A DNA stretch of 64,000 nt from Cladocopium goreaui (GCA_947184155.2 CAMXCT020001002.1:392013-456012); one strand, 5' to 3'; positions 20,986 to 32,595 are shown, counted from the stretch's first letter. Notes: generated from the sequence alone by a model not told the origin. Made by a program: numbers and translations.

Positions 20986-22085
20986 CCTGCACAGCACCTT
21001 CGCCAGACTTGGCCACCGCAGTCTGGACAGCACCCTGCACAGCACCTTTGCCAGACTTCGCCACCGCAGACTGGACAGCACCCTGCACAGCACCCTGCAC
21101 AGCACCCTGCACAGCACCCTGCACAGCACCTTTGCCAGACTTCGCCACCGCACTCTGGACAACACCCTGGAAAGCACCCAGCACAGCACCCTGCACAGCA
21201 CCTTTGCCAGACTTCGCCACCGCAGTCTGAACAACTCCCTGCACAGCACCCTGCACAGCACCTTTGCCAGACTTGGCCACCGCAGTCTGCACAGCACCCT
21301 GCACAGCACACCCTGCACAGCACCCTTGCCAGACTTCGCCACTGCACCTGCACAGCACCCTGCACAGCACCTTTTGCCAGACTTCGCCACCGCAGTCTGG
21401 ACAGCACCCTGCACAGCACCCTGCACAGCACCCTGCACAGCATCCTGCACAGCACTCCGCACAGCACACTGCACAGCACCTTTGCCACCGCCACTGCAGT
21501 CTGACAGCACCCTGCACAGCACCCTGCACAGCACCTTTGCCAGACTTCGCCACCGCGCTCGTACAGCACCCTGCACAGCACCCTGCACAGCACCCTGCAG
21601 AGCACCGCAGTGGACAGCACCCTGCACAGCACCTTTGCCAGACTTCGCCACCGCACTCTGGCACAACAGCACCTTTGCTGACTTCGCCACCGCGCTCTGG
21701 ACAACCCCTGCAGAGCACCCTGCACAGCACCCTGCACAGCACCTTTGCCAGACTTCGCCACCGCAGTCTGGACAACACCCTGCACAGCACCCTGCACAGC
21801 ACCTGTGCCAGACTTCGCCACCGCAGTCTGGACAGCATCCTGCACAGCACCCTGCACAGCACCCTGCACAGCACCCTGCACAGCACCTTTGCCAGACTTC
21901 GCCACCACCGCAGTCTGGAGAGCACCCTGCACAGCACCCTGCACAGCACCTGCACAGCACCTTTGCCAGACTTCGCCACCGCAGTGCAGAGCACCCTGCA
22001 CAGCACCCTGCACAGCACCCTGCACAGCACCTTTGCCAGACTTCGCCACCGCAGTCTGGACAGCACCCTGCACAGCACCTGGGCT
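20985..22085. repeat. 12-bp CAGCACCCTGCA minisatellite with 30-bp interludes
   Basis: Runs of the 12-mer CACCCTGCACAG alternate with CTTTGCCAGACTTCGCCACC and GCAGTCTGGA. The 12-bp unit keeps both strands open for more than 400 codons (plus 20774-22117, minus 22088-20789). The frames begin inside the upstream repeat and differ only in register, so I call no gene. Confidence 0.95.
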
Positions 22086-22089
22086 CAAA

Positions 22090-22960
22090 AGTTCGCCACC
22101 GAAGACCCCACCTTTGAGAAGTAAGAACCCCTATAGCTTGCCAGCTATCTGGGGAATAATTAGATGCCTATAGATGCCTTATTAAACCCTTATTAAAAAC
22201 AACATGCAAACAATTTTTCAAGGGGGTACCCGTGGGTACCCATGAGTGACCCAGATCCTCAATAATGTAATTGTTTTGATGGCACCCTATTGTGCACAAA
22301 AACTTTTGGGCAATTTTTGGATTTAAACAGAATATCAATTCAAAGTAGATTGATGTCAATTGAAATCCTTACTTAAGTTGACTACAGTATCCTAAAAATT
22401 GTTGAGTGGGGGCCAGAAAATGGCAAGCAAGTGAGTAGCCCAAAATTTTTGAGGGGGGGCCACACTAACCAGTAGCCAACATTATGCGGGTAGCAACAAT
22501 AAGATTTCGAAAAAAAAACGCAAGCAGAAAATAGGACGAACAGCAAAAGCCCCACTCAGTAAGTGGTTTCACGATGATCTACAGTACCAGCTGGAGGAGG
22601 AGGCCTCTCGGCCAGCTTTCGTAGCCACGTAACTATTCCACGATTCTTTAGCCCCGACAAGTTTTTGTTAAGCCATGAAATCAAACTTACCCACAAAAAA
22701 ATGCTTATTTTCACGGCTAAGCCAACTGTTTTACGTGGCTAAACCTATCTACGTGGGTTTTAAAAAAATAAAATAAAAACTTTTCAGGGCTAAGGAAAAA
22801 AATACGTGGCTAAAAATCGGTCCCTATCCAAAGTATTCCAAAGTCATCACTCAGCTTCCGGCAGGCAAAACGGGCACAGGTGCAGGCTGATTCAAAGGTG
22901 CAGCTTCCCTTCACACAACAAAAGGGGTAAAGCTCTCAAGGGCTGTATTTCCTATATTTT
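22090..22960. other. AT-rich spacer with TACGTGGCTAA words
   Basis: No coding frame. A TACGTGG core recurs near 22630 (inverted), 22733, 22750 and 22803. The function of the word is unknown. Confidence 0.4.
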
Positions 22961-22968
22961 CATCATCA

Positions 22969-23960
22969 ATGTTTAAAAACGTCTTGAAACAACAGGGAAG
23001 TGATGCTGATGCGACACCTGGTGGTGGGTCTTCGAGATCTTGCTGCATGTGCTGCCTCTGCAGCCTGTCGAAGAAGCAATGGGGCTGTGGATGTCAAGAG
23101 AATCACACACTAACAGGGGCGGATGAAATCCCATACCTCCTGAAGTTAAACCACCAAAATCATCTAAAATCATTTGACATTATTTTGTTTGTCTGATAGC
23201 GATGCAAAGCAATCTATCGTCAGGCCTACCATGACAGGTGCAACAGTTTTGCCAAGGTGACAGACTCCCACCTGCGCCGCTGCCTCCGCTGCGTTGGCGG
23301 CTTCTCGAGCTCGCCTGGGACTTCACCAAACCAAAGCCCAGTTTCAAGGTGCTCTAAAAGGGATTGATTTTGATCGATACAAAACCCTTCTGGCATCCAA
23401 CTTTTCAATGTGGACTTCTTATCGTTGGTTGGATAAACAAGTTGCACGGTTGTCTGGCCACCCAACTTTGCAGGGGGGGACTATTGGATACTGCCAGTGA
23501 TACTGCTGTTACGCTGGTAGAACTGGGGCATGTACACTCAAGTACTGACATGGGCGACAGCACCTTTCCTCTGTGCCTGTGCTGGACATCAGGACCCCAG
23601 CCTGACTGCTACCACCATCTCATCGGGATCTGTCACGGATGTAGCTTGGTTGGCCATGTTGGCAGCCTGACGACCAGCATGGCAGGGATAGAAGATCATA
23701 GGACTCCCAAACCTTCGATGGGTTGAATGCTTGAGAACAACCAAGACTTACAAATCCCGAATCCCCATTTTCCTTTGACCCTCGAACTTCAATCCATACC
23801 TTGGAACAACCCCCTGCTAACTCCTAGCCAGGAAAATCTGAGCCACAGAATTCAAGCACCTCCAAGGAAGAGACTCTTGCTCGTTCCGCTGCCTCTGCTA
23901 TGTCCTCCAAGGGGCTCTGGTGGAGGCTATCAAGAAAGGCAAAGCATTTTGATCAGGTCA
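22969..23960 (+). CDS. plus-strand multi-exon gene, unknown product
   Basis: Three stretches read well. At about 22998-23130 two frames compete (one with LMRHLVVGLRDLAACAASAA). At about 23261-23500, after a GTGACAG acceptor, one contains AAASAALAASRARLGLHQTK and GALKGIDFDRYKTLLASNFS. At about 23832-23954 another contains EPQNSSTSKEETLARSAA and SKGLWWRLSRKAKHFDQ and ends at a CAG/GTCAAG donor. The middle exon is an Ala-rich helix leading into an aromatic segment. No recognised domain. The gene faces the minus-strand genes to its right. Confidence 0.45.
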
Positions 23961-24309
23961 AGTGCTGGTTATCCCTCTGAAAAGCTCTGAACGGTTTTTG
24001 ATTAAGTGGGGGTGGGCACGTCCTCAGCCGTCAGTCCATTCAAGCGAATTGGTGGCCCAGGATCCATTGCTGGCGGCTGAGAAGGGTCACCTGCTGTAGG
24101 GGGAAGGGATTGAGATATGTTAAGGGTTAAGATGGTTGCATAAGAGTTTAAGAGTTAAGACATGTTAAGACTTACAGTACGACACTGCTTATATAACTGG
24201 TGCCTTCCAAAGCTCCATCAGGCAGCATCATTGCCGACTTCACATAGGACAACTTGGGAAAATATGTCTGGAGGTATGCATTCCTTAGCAGAAGTCATTT
24301 CAACCCCCC

Positions 24310-25044
24310 GGCACACATAAATAAAAGAATCAACACGAACCAAGCCGGCCAAGAAATCCACCGAAAAAACCTGCCAAGATACCCTTCGGCTTGGATTCGG
24401 CTGGTGTCCTTAGCTGACACCATGCCTACAGCAAAAACACGACCGCACCACCGAGGCGTTGACAGGACCTTCGCCACCAAACTCGACTATGTCGCCTTAG
24501 TGAAAAGAACGAAGTGGAAGGGCCATGACATGTGCGCATTGTGCCACAAATTCTGCTGGCGTTATGCTGCCAATCCAGTATTGCATTTTCATTGTGCTTC
24601 TCTTTTCGACCAATCGCCATATGTGGTGTCAATGCGGTCCAGCACATCCAATGAACTCTCTTCAACTGCACCGATTGGCGTCTCCTCACGCAGTGGCCCA
24701 AGGGTCTCACCAGGTTGCCCATCGCAATTCCACACCATCCATGATTTGAAGTTTCTTACCGCGGTTCTGCATGACTGGAAGCTGCTCGGAACTAATGCAG
24801 AACTGCAGAAGTGGGAAATTCATGGAAATTCCAAGAAATTCCCTTCACCAGAAGATACCGTATGTTCCAAAATGTTCCAAAGCTTCGACCTTTCCAGGAG
24901 CTTCTTTCGTCTATCCCTAACTTTCCTTCCAGTGCCCGGGTCCCGGTTCCCATCCAGTCCCAGCTCTTGTCGCCGAGGCAGTGGGACATGTCCCCGACGC
25001 AAATGAACAGCGTCGCCCTCCTGGATGCTGGACCTGCAAAGCAC
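24310..25044 (-). CDS. exons of an unknown minus-strand gene
   Basis: The 25044-24820 frame contains DPGTGRKVRDRRKKLLERS and LWNILEHTVSSGEGNFLEF. About 24780-24719 contains QNRGKKLQIMDGVELRWA, ending at a GTGAGA donor. About 24719-24583 contains GPLREETPIGAVEESSLDVL and DRIDTTYGDWSKREAQ. At 24480-24310 VFAVGMVSAKDTSRIQAEGY is seen. The donor inside the second and third pieces means they cannot both be used as drawn. A 250-codon plus-strand frame (24254-25006) covers the same DNA and is the rejected alternative. Confidence 0.4.
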
Positions 25045-25258
25045 GGCATGCGGATTGTACCGGGCTACCAGGTTACATCAGGTTACCAACCACAACTCCA
25101 GCTTGCATCTTCCATCATCTTCCCTATGTCCAAATATGTCCTGTGGTTGCTCGAAATCATCCATTAACTTCAAACATCTTCAAACTGGTGTGATGGGATC
25201 CTGCTTCTCACAGACACACATCCGGTGGGCCGGCACTATCCGCATGCCCAATGGCGGC

Positions 25259-25773
25259 CTACTGATGCGAAAGACACTGCTCCCGGCAGAAACGGCACTC
25301 CTGCAGGTGAAATGCGAACTTGGCGAAACCTGAAGTCAAATCAGGATCCTCAAGCTCACAAGCTTGCAGCCGTCCGGTGCCTGTAGGAGGATCATCTGGA
25401 ATCGGAGCCCACATACGCTTCGGAGGCAAGCCAAACTGGACGATGCACCCCTGCACAGCAAAGATATTGCGGTGCATTTTGGGAACTGACTGGATGGGCC
25501 GATGGGCCTGAATCGCGCGATAGAATGCCAAATTGGTCAGGTCTCCCCCGGAGACCAGTTCGATGAATCCTTGTTGCAACGCGATGTTAATACGTGATCC
25601 AATTCATCCAATTCCAGCTGGGACACTAAAAAGTAGAATGCAAGAAGCAGCACAAATGGATTTGAGTGCTTACTACTGCACCACCTCAGATTAAGGAGAA
25701 TCTTCATCCCAACATGTCTCAACCAAGCAGCTACTTGCACCATGTGGAGCCCAATCCTTAGCAGGTTCAGCAA
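25259..25773 (-). CDS. well-supported exon, unknown protein
   Basis: The frame from about 25565 to 25259 is among the most protein-like in the window: GGDLTNLAFYRAIQAHRPIQ, QFGLPPKRMWAPIPDDPPTG, CELEDPDLTSGFAKFAFHLQ and CRFCREQCL. Upstream, at 25773-25680, lies a possible hydrophobic exon (LRIGLHMVQVAAWLRHVGMK). The Cys-rich tail may bind metal. It probably belongs to the same transcript as the exons to its left and right. Confidence 0.5.
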
Positions 25774-25934
25774 CTGAATTGTTGAGGCCCTCTGAGGCCG
25801 CCTGAGGCCAGCACATGTCTCAGGATGATATCAATGGAACCCACCGTGGTGTCAAGCCTTGCAGTCCCCATGAGTTTTACCCCCCCCCCCATGCACCCGC
25901 CTCGGCTACTCCTTGGCTCGCCTCACCAGCTGCA

Positions 25935-26519
25935 TGACGGGCCGCAGTGCCTCATCAAATGGGATCAACTCCCAGCCACTCCAGCTGTCCAAAATGTCGT
26001 CCAATGTTTCAAACTGTTTCAATATGTATATGTTCTCCTTTTTGACTCAAGGTCTTCCACACAATCCACCTCTCAGCACTTTCCGATTCTTTAGGGTGGC
26101 CTCGATATTCAGCTTGTCTTGTGGGAAGGGGTCCCTGGCAGCGGAGTGCAAAACTCGTAGCTGGAATATTCTGGGATGTTCAATTCAAAAGGCATGGCTG
26201 ATTGCCTCGAATCCTCCTCACTTTTGTCCACCCGGACCTCTTTCGAAACCTCCTGACAAATCGCATACAAACACAGGCGCAACGGTGCAACCAACAACGG
26301 AATCAAACTACTCCAGTCCTCGGGCGCAACCGCCTGTCTCCGTCAGGTAGTATCTTGAAAACTCGTGCCGCTTCATAAATAATGCAGGTGGGGCTTGCAA
26401 ATCTCTCAAGATAGCATATCCTCTGATGCATTCGTGCGAACCTCCAAGACCTTCAATTCCCAGTCATCAGATCCCTCTGGCTGAAGCAAAGCCTGAGCGG
26501 ATTGCCATTCAGCACTGCG
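25935..26519 (-). CDS. three exons of an unknown minus-strand gene
   Basis: About 26519-26412: AEWQSAQALLQPEGSDDWEL and KVLEVRTNASEDML. About 26306-26109: EVSKEVRVDKSEEDSRQSAM and FELNIPEYSSYEFCTPLPGT. About 26020-25947: QFETLDDILDSWSGWELIPF and DEALRPVMQL, ending at a GTGAGG donor. The acidic, soluble character is consistent over the three. A plus-strand frame (26502-26702) overlaps the first exon and is less consistent with the neighbours. Probably continuous with the 25259-25773 exon. Confidence 0.5.
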
Positions 26520-26699
26520 GTGCTAGGAGGTGCCAGTGGGCCAGACTATGCGAGACTGCAATCAAACTTGAGCTTCGGTCTAGCACGCTTCCAACTCCAC
26601 ATCCATCTGGAACTCGAATCTGCACTTTGTCCGAACCGTTTTTCACCGGCCTGGAGCAAGAGACTTAAGGAGGGACTGGATTCCGGTCAACAGCAACAC

Positions 26700-27480
26700 T
26701 GACATAGTGACGATGTAAATGCAGATAGTGGCAGATGGAGATACTGAGCGGTGCGAACTGGCTTCAAGAAAAATTAAGGATCAACCGCGAAATTGCGATT
26801 GCCAAAGCAAGTTCGGTAAAGGTAGTAACAAGGAATAGAGGTTTAAGGGAAAAGTGAAAAACCAACGGACCAACGGTATTGATAGTTCCAGCAGCCGCTG
26901 CAGTAACAACCCGCAGGCAATGGTAGGCACAGTTCCTTCCTTTGTTCCTTCCTACTTCCTCGCTTGCCTGAATGCTTGCTTCATTCCTCCTCCCTCTCTT
27001 GTTCTTTCTGCCTTACTTTCTATTTTCCCCTCGTATCTTCTCCTTGTGTAGCTGTAATTCATGCTCTTTGATCCCTGGATGGCTTTTTCATCCCTTGATC
27101 CCTGCCCCCAGAAATACAATATCCATATGGCACGCGGATTGGAGGCGTGGATCCCCAAGAAGTGTGGATTTAGACAGTCATGCTTGGATGTGCATACCGG
27201 TTCCTAAGTAAGAAATATAGCCCAGCTATATAGGATACAGTATACAAGGATATACTCCAGGTATACATAGTTATATATGGGCCAACAAGCACCTCCCAAG
27301 TGGAATGCATCCTGAAGTATTCATTTGCACTTCGACTTGGACTTGAAGTCTTTGATCTGTCTGCGGTAGCAATTTGTATAGAGTGTGTGTGTGTGGCCAT
27401 ATGCAATACAATTTGCTGAGCACCAGACACGCTCAACACCATCCCTGGTGTTGCCTTGTTGCTGCAGGACTATCATGGAA
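26700..27480. other. no gene recognised
   Basis: Pyrimidine-rich stretch near 26930-27060 and short TA-rich words near 27220-27290. No supported frame. Confidence 0.35.
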
Positions 27481-27522
27481 TCTTAGAATGCAGCCAGTCC
27501 ACATGCTCTGCGAGCAAACTTA

Positions 27523-27720
27523 GGCGGTGACACCATTTGGCACTGTGACCTTTACCTCGCATAGGCTCGCAGTCACAATCTTTGATACAACTTTTCGCTC
27601 CGCTGACTCGATGCATCAGCCTGATAGTTTCGAGTCGTTGCCATTAATGCTCAGCCTCAGCAAGGTGATGATGCTAGTCTTGGAACCGTACATACCGCTT
27701 CTGATGGTTTTTCCGGGAAG
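27523..27720 (-). CDS. exon-like frame with one in-frame TGA
   Basis: A single minus-strand frame runs from 27720, just after a TAG acceptor, to a TAA at 27520-27522. It is interrupted only by TGA at 27616-27618. Before the TGA: GSKTSIITLLRLSINGNDSK. After it: IESAERKVVSKIVTASLCEV and KVTVPNGVTA. Either the TGA lies in a tiny intron, the copy is a pseudogene, or the codon is read through. No family assigned. Confidence 0.35.
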
Positions 27721-27997
27721 CTATGTTACACATTGTTACGTCAGGTCCGCTGGAACATGAAGCAGCTTCTGAAAAGACGGGTGAAAAGACGGGCATTTGA
27801 GGCCTTGGTCAACTCAACTTCCTGGAGAACGTGCTACGCCGACCTAACACATGTCCTCGACCTCTCTTGGGCTCCCACCCGCAGCTTTGGCGGGACGCAG
27901 GGCTGGACCCAGGAATCTTGAGCAACTGTTGCAACAACGTTAGACTGTCCAGGACTGTCCATGTGTTTTTTTCATTCGCAAAGTTGGAGCCTGTGTG

Positions 27998-28249
27998 TTA
28001 CCTGTGCATTGCTTCTTGATGTTCATCCACGCTGTGCTTTTGCATGGATCTCAAACAAGCAGCACTCTCCCTAATTTGAGCATCACATGGGCAACCGTCC
28101 ATTGTCACAAATTCAGCTCCACACAAAGCTCCTCCATCAGCCTTCATCAGCTGAGTCCAGTGCTTACTTTGGTTCCCATTTATGGTCAACCCACATGGTT
28201 GAGGCATCTCGCCCTTTTCGCGGTAGCACTTTTCATCTTCATTACGCAA
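27998..28249 (-). CDS. exon-like frame, unknown protein
   Basis: Minus-strand frame of 83 codons with hydrophilic, Cys-containing sequence (KHWTQLMKADGGALCGAEFV, CDAQIRESAACLRSMQKHSV). Plus-strand frames overlap. The strand is chosen because neighbours on both sides are minus. Confidence 0.3.
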   Translation of the reverse strand: MRNEDEKCYREKGEMPQPCGLTINGNQSKHWTQLMKADGGALCGAEFVTMDGCPCDAQIRESAACLRSMQKHSVDEHQEAMHR

Positions 28250-28359
28250 CTATTCTTGGAGGGCACGAAGACAAACTCCAAATTGAAGCGCTGGTTTCTG
28301 CTTCTTCACATGTCTGTACAGAAACGCCGTCGCAACAGGGTAAAGGGCTACTAAACATT

Positions 28360-28900
28360 CCCATTAATTAATTCCGGATGTGGACTGGACAGTGCCAAAT
28401 CCAAATCATTCCAAAGAGCACGAGCTCATGATGTAGCCACCCATGCCAAGCTGTACAAAATGGGCGGCATACTCCTTGAATGTCCAACTCTGTAAGTAAA
28501 CTTCGTCACAGAGTGGTCACCCCCTTCTCCCCGACAAGTTGCGATTCAGCTGATCTGCGGTGGCGCGGGCTGTCTTCAGTCGTAGTTTCAAGGGCTGCAG
28601 CTGGGATGCAGTGTGCCTGAAGCACAAATGTGGCCCCAGGTATGCCGCTAGCTGGTTTATATCCTCAACTAGTTCAATCTACCATAAAGCCAACACTTGA
28701 CCTACTGAACTAAACCAACTTGGATTTGATACGTCAACTATGGCTCCGTAGAAATCACTATAATTAAATCAGAGTTGATTGGTAATCCATAGTGGAGTAA
28801 ACCCTACAAGGTGGTGCCCCCAAGTTATGTCTGTTGTATAAATCCATCTAACTAGAGATATTACATGATACATCTACTACGAACCAGAGTTGATGAGTGA
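28360..28900. other. no gene recognised
   Basis: Unremarkable sequence with loose AACTA/TAGTT words near 28660-28890. Confidence 0.35.
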
Positions 28901-28905
28901 AATCA

Positions 28906-30063
28906 CTATAAATGACTATAAATCACATCTGTGACAAACACGGAAGCTGGCAGCTGGCGCCTCACCAATTGCTGACGAAGCTTGAGGTCCCTGCCATTTG
29001 CGGGAGTGCCCTTAGAATCAGGAAAACAGCTCATGGGCCCCATGGGCCGTTTGCAATGAGCCCCAGATTCTGCATTTTTGAAAGGATTAGCGGTGCGATT
29101 TATCAAAACAAAACAATCGTTGAAAAAAGCGAACAAAAATGTGCTCCATACGTGCCCTACATGCAGCTATAAGAGCAGCATCATGTTGACGAAAAGATGC
29201 TACATGCTGCTGTACAAGGCATTCATATTTATATTTACGAATAGTGCTCAAAGGTCACGTTGGTCACCTTATAGAAGCAGATTCCCTTTGATTTAAGTCG
29301 CTAAACATGCTAAACCATCAATGAGGTGAGCTTGCTGGAGGTGGCCTTTCTCTCACCTTTGCCAAAGCTATCAAGCCACGTCCAGCTGTACCAAGCACGC
29401 AGAAATTGCAGCCTCAGCAGCATCTGCATTTCCACCTTAGTTTCAGCCAACCGCTGAAGTATGGCTATGGCCGCTGCATTGGCTGGAAGCCTGGCAATTA
29501 TACTGGCATCCGGGGCACGGCTTTGTTGCACTGCTTCTTTGCAGTCCTCAAGAGGATTTGAAAGGAGGCATAGCGAAACATGAAGTGTCAAGGGTATCAC
29601 CAGGCACCCATATCACAAGTTTTATCACAGGCACCCTCGCCTCAACAGCCTTCTGCAACGCAGGATCTTGTCCTTGAGTCCTTGTGCAGCAAGGCATCAA
29701 GATCTCGTCGTCAAACGATGGCTCAAAACCATTTACAAACAGCTGAAGACTGTTTGGAATTTCATGATGTCACACCCACTGTTCAATAAATCATGGCACC
29801 ATCCGCCACCCAAAAGATACAGGGTCTACAAGCCAAGCAGCTGCCATTCCTTGCGTGACTCGAGTAGCTTTCGAGATAGCCCATCGAACTGATTGACATG
29901 TGTGAAGAGGCTTGTTAGATGTTCTGCCAGCCTCGGTGGAAGTGATGTGCTTGTGGCCTAGCAGCCTAGCATTGTGCGCATCCTTGGGCTCTCTTCCCCC
30001 GTTGTAAATCTGAGCGTCTGAGTGTGGGCAATCATGATCTGACGATGGGTCTCTGAAAGGCAT
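28906..30063 (-). CDS. spliced gene, unknown function; two exons fixed by phase
   Basis: Exon 29742-29608 (45 codons) follows GTCTTCAG and contains FVNGFEPSFDDEIL and KAVEARVPVIKLVIW. A 61-nt GT-AG intron then joins in phase 0 to exon 29546-29357 (QSRAPDASIIARLPANAAAI, LAETKVEMQMLLRLQFLRAW), which ends at a perfect GTGAGA donor. Upstream, 30063-29791 holds a likely exon (RLLGHKHITSTEAGRTSNK, VRWAISKATRVTQGMAAAW). Downstream, about 29100-28906 has DSKGTPANGRDLKLRQQLV. The central exon is a long charged helix. No domain is recognised. Confidence 0.5.
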
Positions 30064-30311
30064 TCTGGCAGCTGATCCTGCACTCGTAACTTACACGAAG
30101 GAACATCGCAATACGCTCCGACTGTTCTGTCCTTGTGCCACCGAAGTACAGCCTAACGGCATAACACATCAATTTAGACAATGACAAGCCGACTCAGCAA
30201 AAAAGAAATCCGAAGCTCGACCAAAGATGACTAAATGGCGAACGCTAATCTAGACCATCCCAAGCCACTCAAATCAAATGCTTGTTGCTTGTCTATGAAG
30301 TAGTGTAACAT

Positions 30312-30492
30312 AGTGCAGCTATGGCACCACACTTCGCTGACACCTCTCGCAGCAGGTGAGCTTCAGGTCCCCAGTCGAGAAGCCCAGATTGACAGTGAAG
30401 TTGCAATGCCTCAAGCCACCATGGGTTGTTCCATCCCCGGATTCCATGGATAGCGTTTGCCCATCCTTGCTCCATTGCATGACTTTGCGAAT
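30312..30492 (-). CDS. exon of an unknown, possibly beta-rich protein
   Basis: Minus-strand frame RKVMQWSKDGQTLSMESGDG, then HGGLRHCNFTVNLGFSTGDL and KLTCCERC, ending at a stop or at an internal GTGTCA donor. The alternating polar/hydrophobic pattern suggests beta strands. A second minus frame (30475-30293) is less even in composition. Confidence 0.4.
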
Positions 30493-30925
30493 CTACTTAC
30501 AGTACATTGAGTTGTTGGGCCTTTCCCTTGTGCTTGCCAGCACGCAAGGTGATGTAGCTACAGGCTGTCATCGCACTTGTAGCTTTTAAATGCTAACAAA
30601 AGATCCCACAGGAGAGATGTCCAATCCATGTGTATCTGGTGCAAGTTTTTCCCTTGATTATTCTTAGGGAGATTAGCGCCAGCGCTATCTGGAGTAGTTG
30701 TGGCTATCAGGCTCTCTGCTTCACACGTCAGTAGTTGTCCATATCTATATTACGTATATACGCCTATCGCGGCTTTTGTCTGTAATCCGAACAAAGCAGC
30801 AGGAACAACCCAACAAACCCCACACGAAGACACACAAAGACCTATCTAAGACCCACCTGATAAGAACCAGCAGGTTGGAACTTATGTTGTAAGAAAGATA
30901 AAGATGAAAAAAATGGAAAAAAAAA

Positions 30926-31393
30926 TCAATCTTCAAGTAGTCGATTCAATTCGACCAAAAAAAATCCGTCACCAAGGTGCTGCTCGCAATGCCAGCGCAA
31001 ACAAATCATGCAGCGATCAGCTGGACGGTATTCGTCCGCCTCAACTCGCATCCCGCTGACATATGTGACATATTGTGACATATTTTCAATATTTATCAAT
31101 ATATATATATATAGATATAGATATCCAAAAAAAAAAATCCAATAGATATTTATCAATGATACAGTATAGGACATCGCAACGACCAAAATGACCAAGTCAA
31201 GCTCTGAGATTGCAAAGCTCGCCACATTGTAGCCGCTTTTGCTGCTCACTCTGGCATTGCAATGTGCACAGGTCTGACCAACTTCTGTGGCTTCCCTGAG
31301 TTGTCCATGGGCCTGGGCCACGTGTGGGGAAGCTTGGGAGCTTCCAAAGTCCATTTTGTACCGCACGGTGCCAAAATTGCCAAAGGATATCAA
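30926..31393 (-). CDS. two Cys-containing exons around an AT-rich intron
   Basis: The outer parts of this open stretch look coding: about 31340-31150 (REATEVGQTCAHCNARVSSK, NVASFAISELDLVILVVA) and about 31055-30945 (MRVEADEYRPADRCMICLRW, HCEQHL, then a GTGACG donor). The middle (31150-31070) is TA/AAAAA-rich and reads through only by chance. Two C-x2-C pairs suggest a small metal-binding protein. Not identified. Confidence 0.4.
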   Translation of the reverse strand: MISFGNFGTVRYKMDFGSSQASPHVAQAHGQLREATEVGQTCAHCNARVSSKSGYNVASFAISELDLVILVVAMSYTVSLINIYWIFFFGYLYLYIYILINIENMSQYVTYVSGMRVEADEYRPADRCMICLRWHCEQHLGDGFFLVELNRLLED

Positions 31394-31565
31394 ATTACCT
31401 CAGTCTCAGCTTCTTTCGGACGGTGATGTATGGTGTGCCTCGAAGTAGGGTAGCTGTTGCAAATCTCCAGAGTCGATGATGGACAACAGCCAGTCCTGAA
31501 TTCGAAAGCTGGAGAAAGAGCCACGTCAATGGGGAGGATGTAGCAAAGGCCGCCCCCAAATAACA

Positions 31566-32052
31566 TCAAATAACATTGAAATAACAATAATAAATTGAAT
31601 CCTTTAGAAACTTTGGACTTTGCACCTCCTGGCGCTCTGTAACCTTGCACCCACCGGACAATCTTGCCAAGAGTCCAGTCTGCTGGGCATGTCCTTCTTT
31701 CGCCTCCTGGTTGCTGGTTGGATAAAAGCTTTTGACAATGATTTGTTTCTGTGAAACATCATGTAGACTCAGTGCAGACAGTTCAAAAAGAAGCCCACAA
31801 CTCAGTTCCACGCTCGGCATGCTTCTGCCGGAGGCTCAAGAAACTTTGTGTGTGGTCCTCATCAAACCAGGCACCGTATGGCACCGTTCTTTTGATTGCA
31901 CACTGCAATGAAGTCCATGAAGGCTGAAAGGTTACGTCGATTACGTTTGCCTGTCTGACGCTGGGGTCTCCAGGACGGCAAGCAGTTCCAGCTCGTGTCG
32001 GGGCCATCGGGGCAGACCTGGGAGAGGGCCATCTTTTTTTTTCTGAAGTCAA
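31566..32052 (-). CDS. exons of an unknown minus-strand gene
   Basis: The upstream exon, about 32052-31790, contains QANVIDVTFQPSWTSLQCAI, KRTVPYGAWFDEDHTQSFLS and LRQKHAERGTELW. The downstream frame, 31820-31600, contains LSALSLHDVSQKQIIVKSFY and KVTERQEVQSPKF. They are in different phases and overlap slightly, so one boundary is wrong or a short intron lies near 31800. Confidence 0.4.
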
Positions 32053-32149
32053 CAGATCGAATCTTATTGAAGTCTTATTGGATCAAAGCCACCCATCTAT
32101 GGACCACCTGGTCCAAATCCTCTCGAGCCTCACCTTATTAATCCGTCCA

Positions 32150-32353
32150 TCATAATCCTGGAATCCGGCTGAGAAACCCCAAAGAGAAGAATCTGTAAGC
32201 CTCACTGGACAAAATGAGAAAAACATGCTCACTGGTGTCACTGGTGCAAATGCCAAGAGACGACTTTGATGGAGCTGGTAGTGCTGGCTGCATCATGGAA
32301 TTCATTCTTCGAAGACAGCTCCACCACTGAAGGGTGTTCAAGGATACCAGCAT
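32150..32353 (-). CDS. possible exon
   Basis: Minus-strand frame with APSKSSLGICTSDTSEHVFL and ILSSEAYRFFSLGFLSR, ending in a stop. Same strand as its neighbours. Unknown. Confidence 0.3.
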   Translation of the reverse strand: MLVSLNTLQWWSCLRRMNSMMQPALPAPSKSSLGICTSDTSEHVFLILSSEAYRFFSLGFLSRIPGL

Positions 32354-32595
32354 CTATGGGGCTGCAAAGGCGCGCAGGCCAGGATTGCTGAACGGTGGAG
32401 CAATGCTGCTGTCAAGCTGTCAAGCTGGATCCATTTCCACAAGAGTACAGCTCATCATATTCTAAAATGCTAGTTAGCCTTGATTGCACGGTGATGCTTG
32501 CGCAAGAGAAATGCATGCCTTCCATATTAGAATGTATATATGTGCATGTATGTATATGTACATGTGTGTGTGCGTGTGTTGTTAGCATGTGCCAC

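Noticed and set aside
20774..22117. 447-codon plus-strand frame and 420-429-codon minus frames as large proteins
   Set aside because: They lie in a 12-bp tandem repeat whose unit is a multiple of three, and they begin inside the upstream 760-bp repeat; no independent coding signal.
27640..27720. ABC-transporter P-loop (PGKTI...GSKTSIITLLRL)
   Set aside because: The GxxGxGK(S/T) core is not satisfied and no signature or Walker B motif follows.
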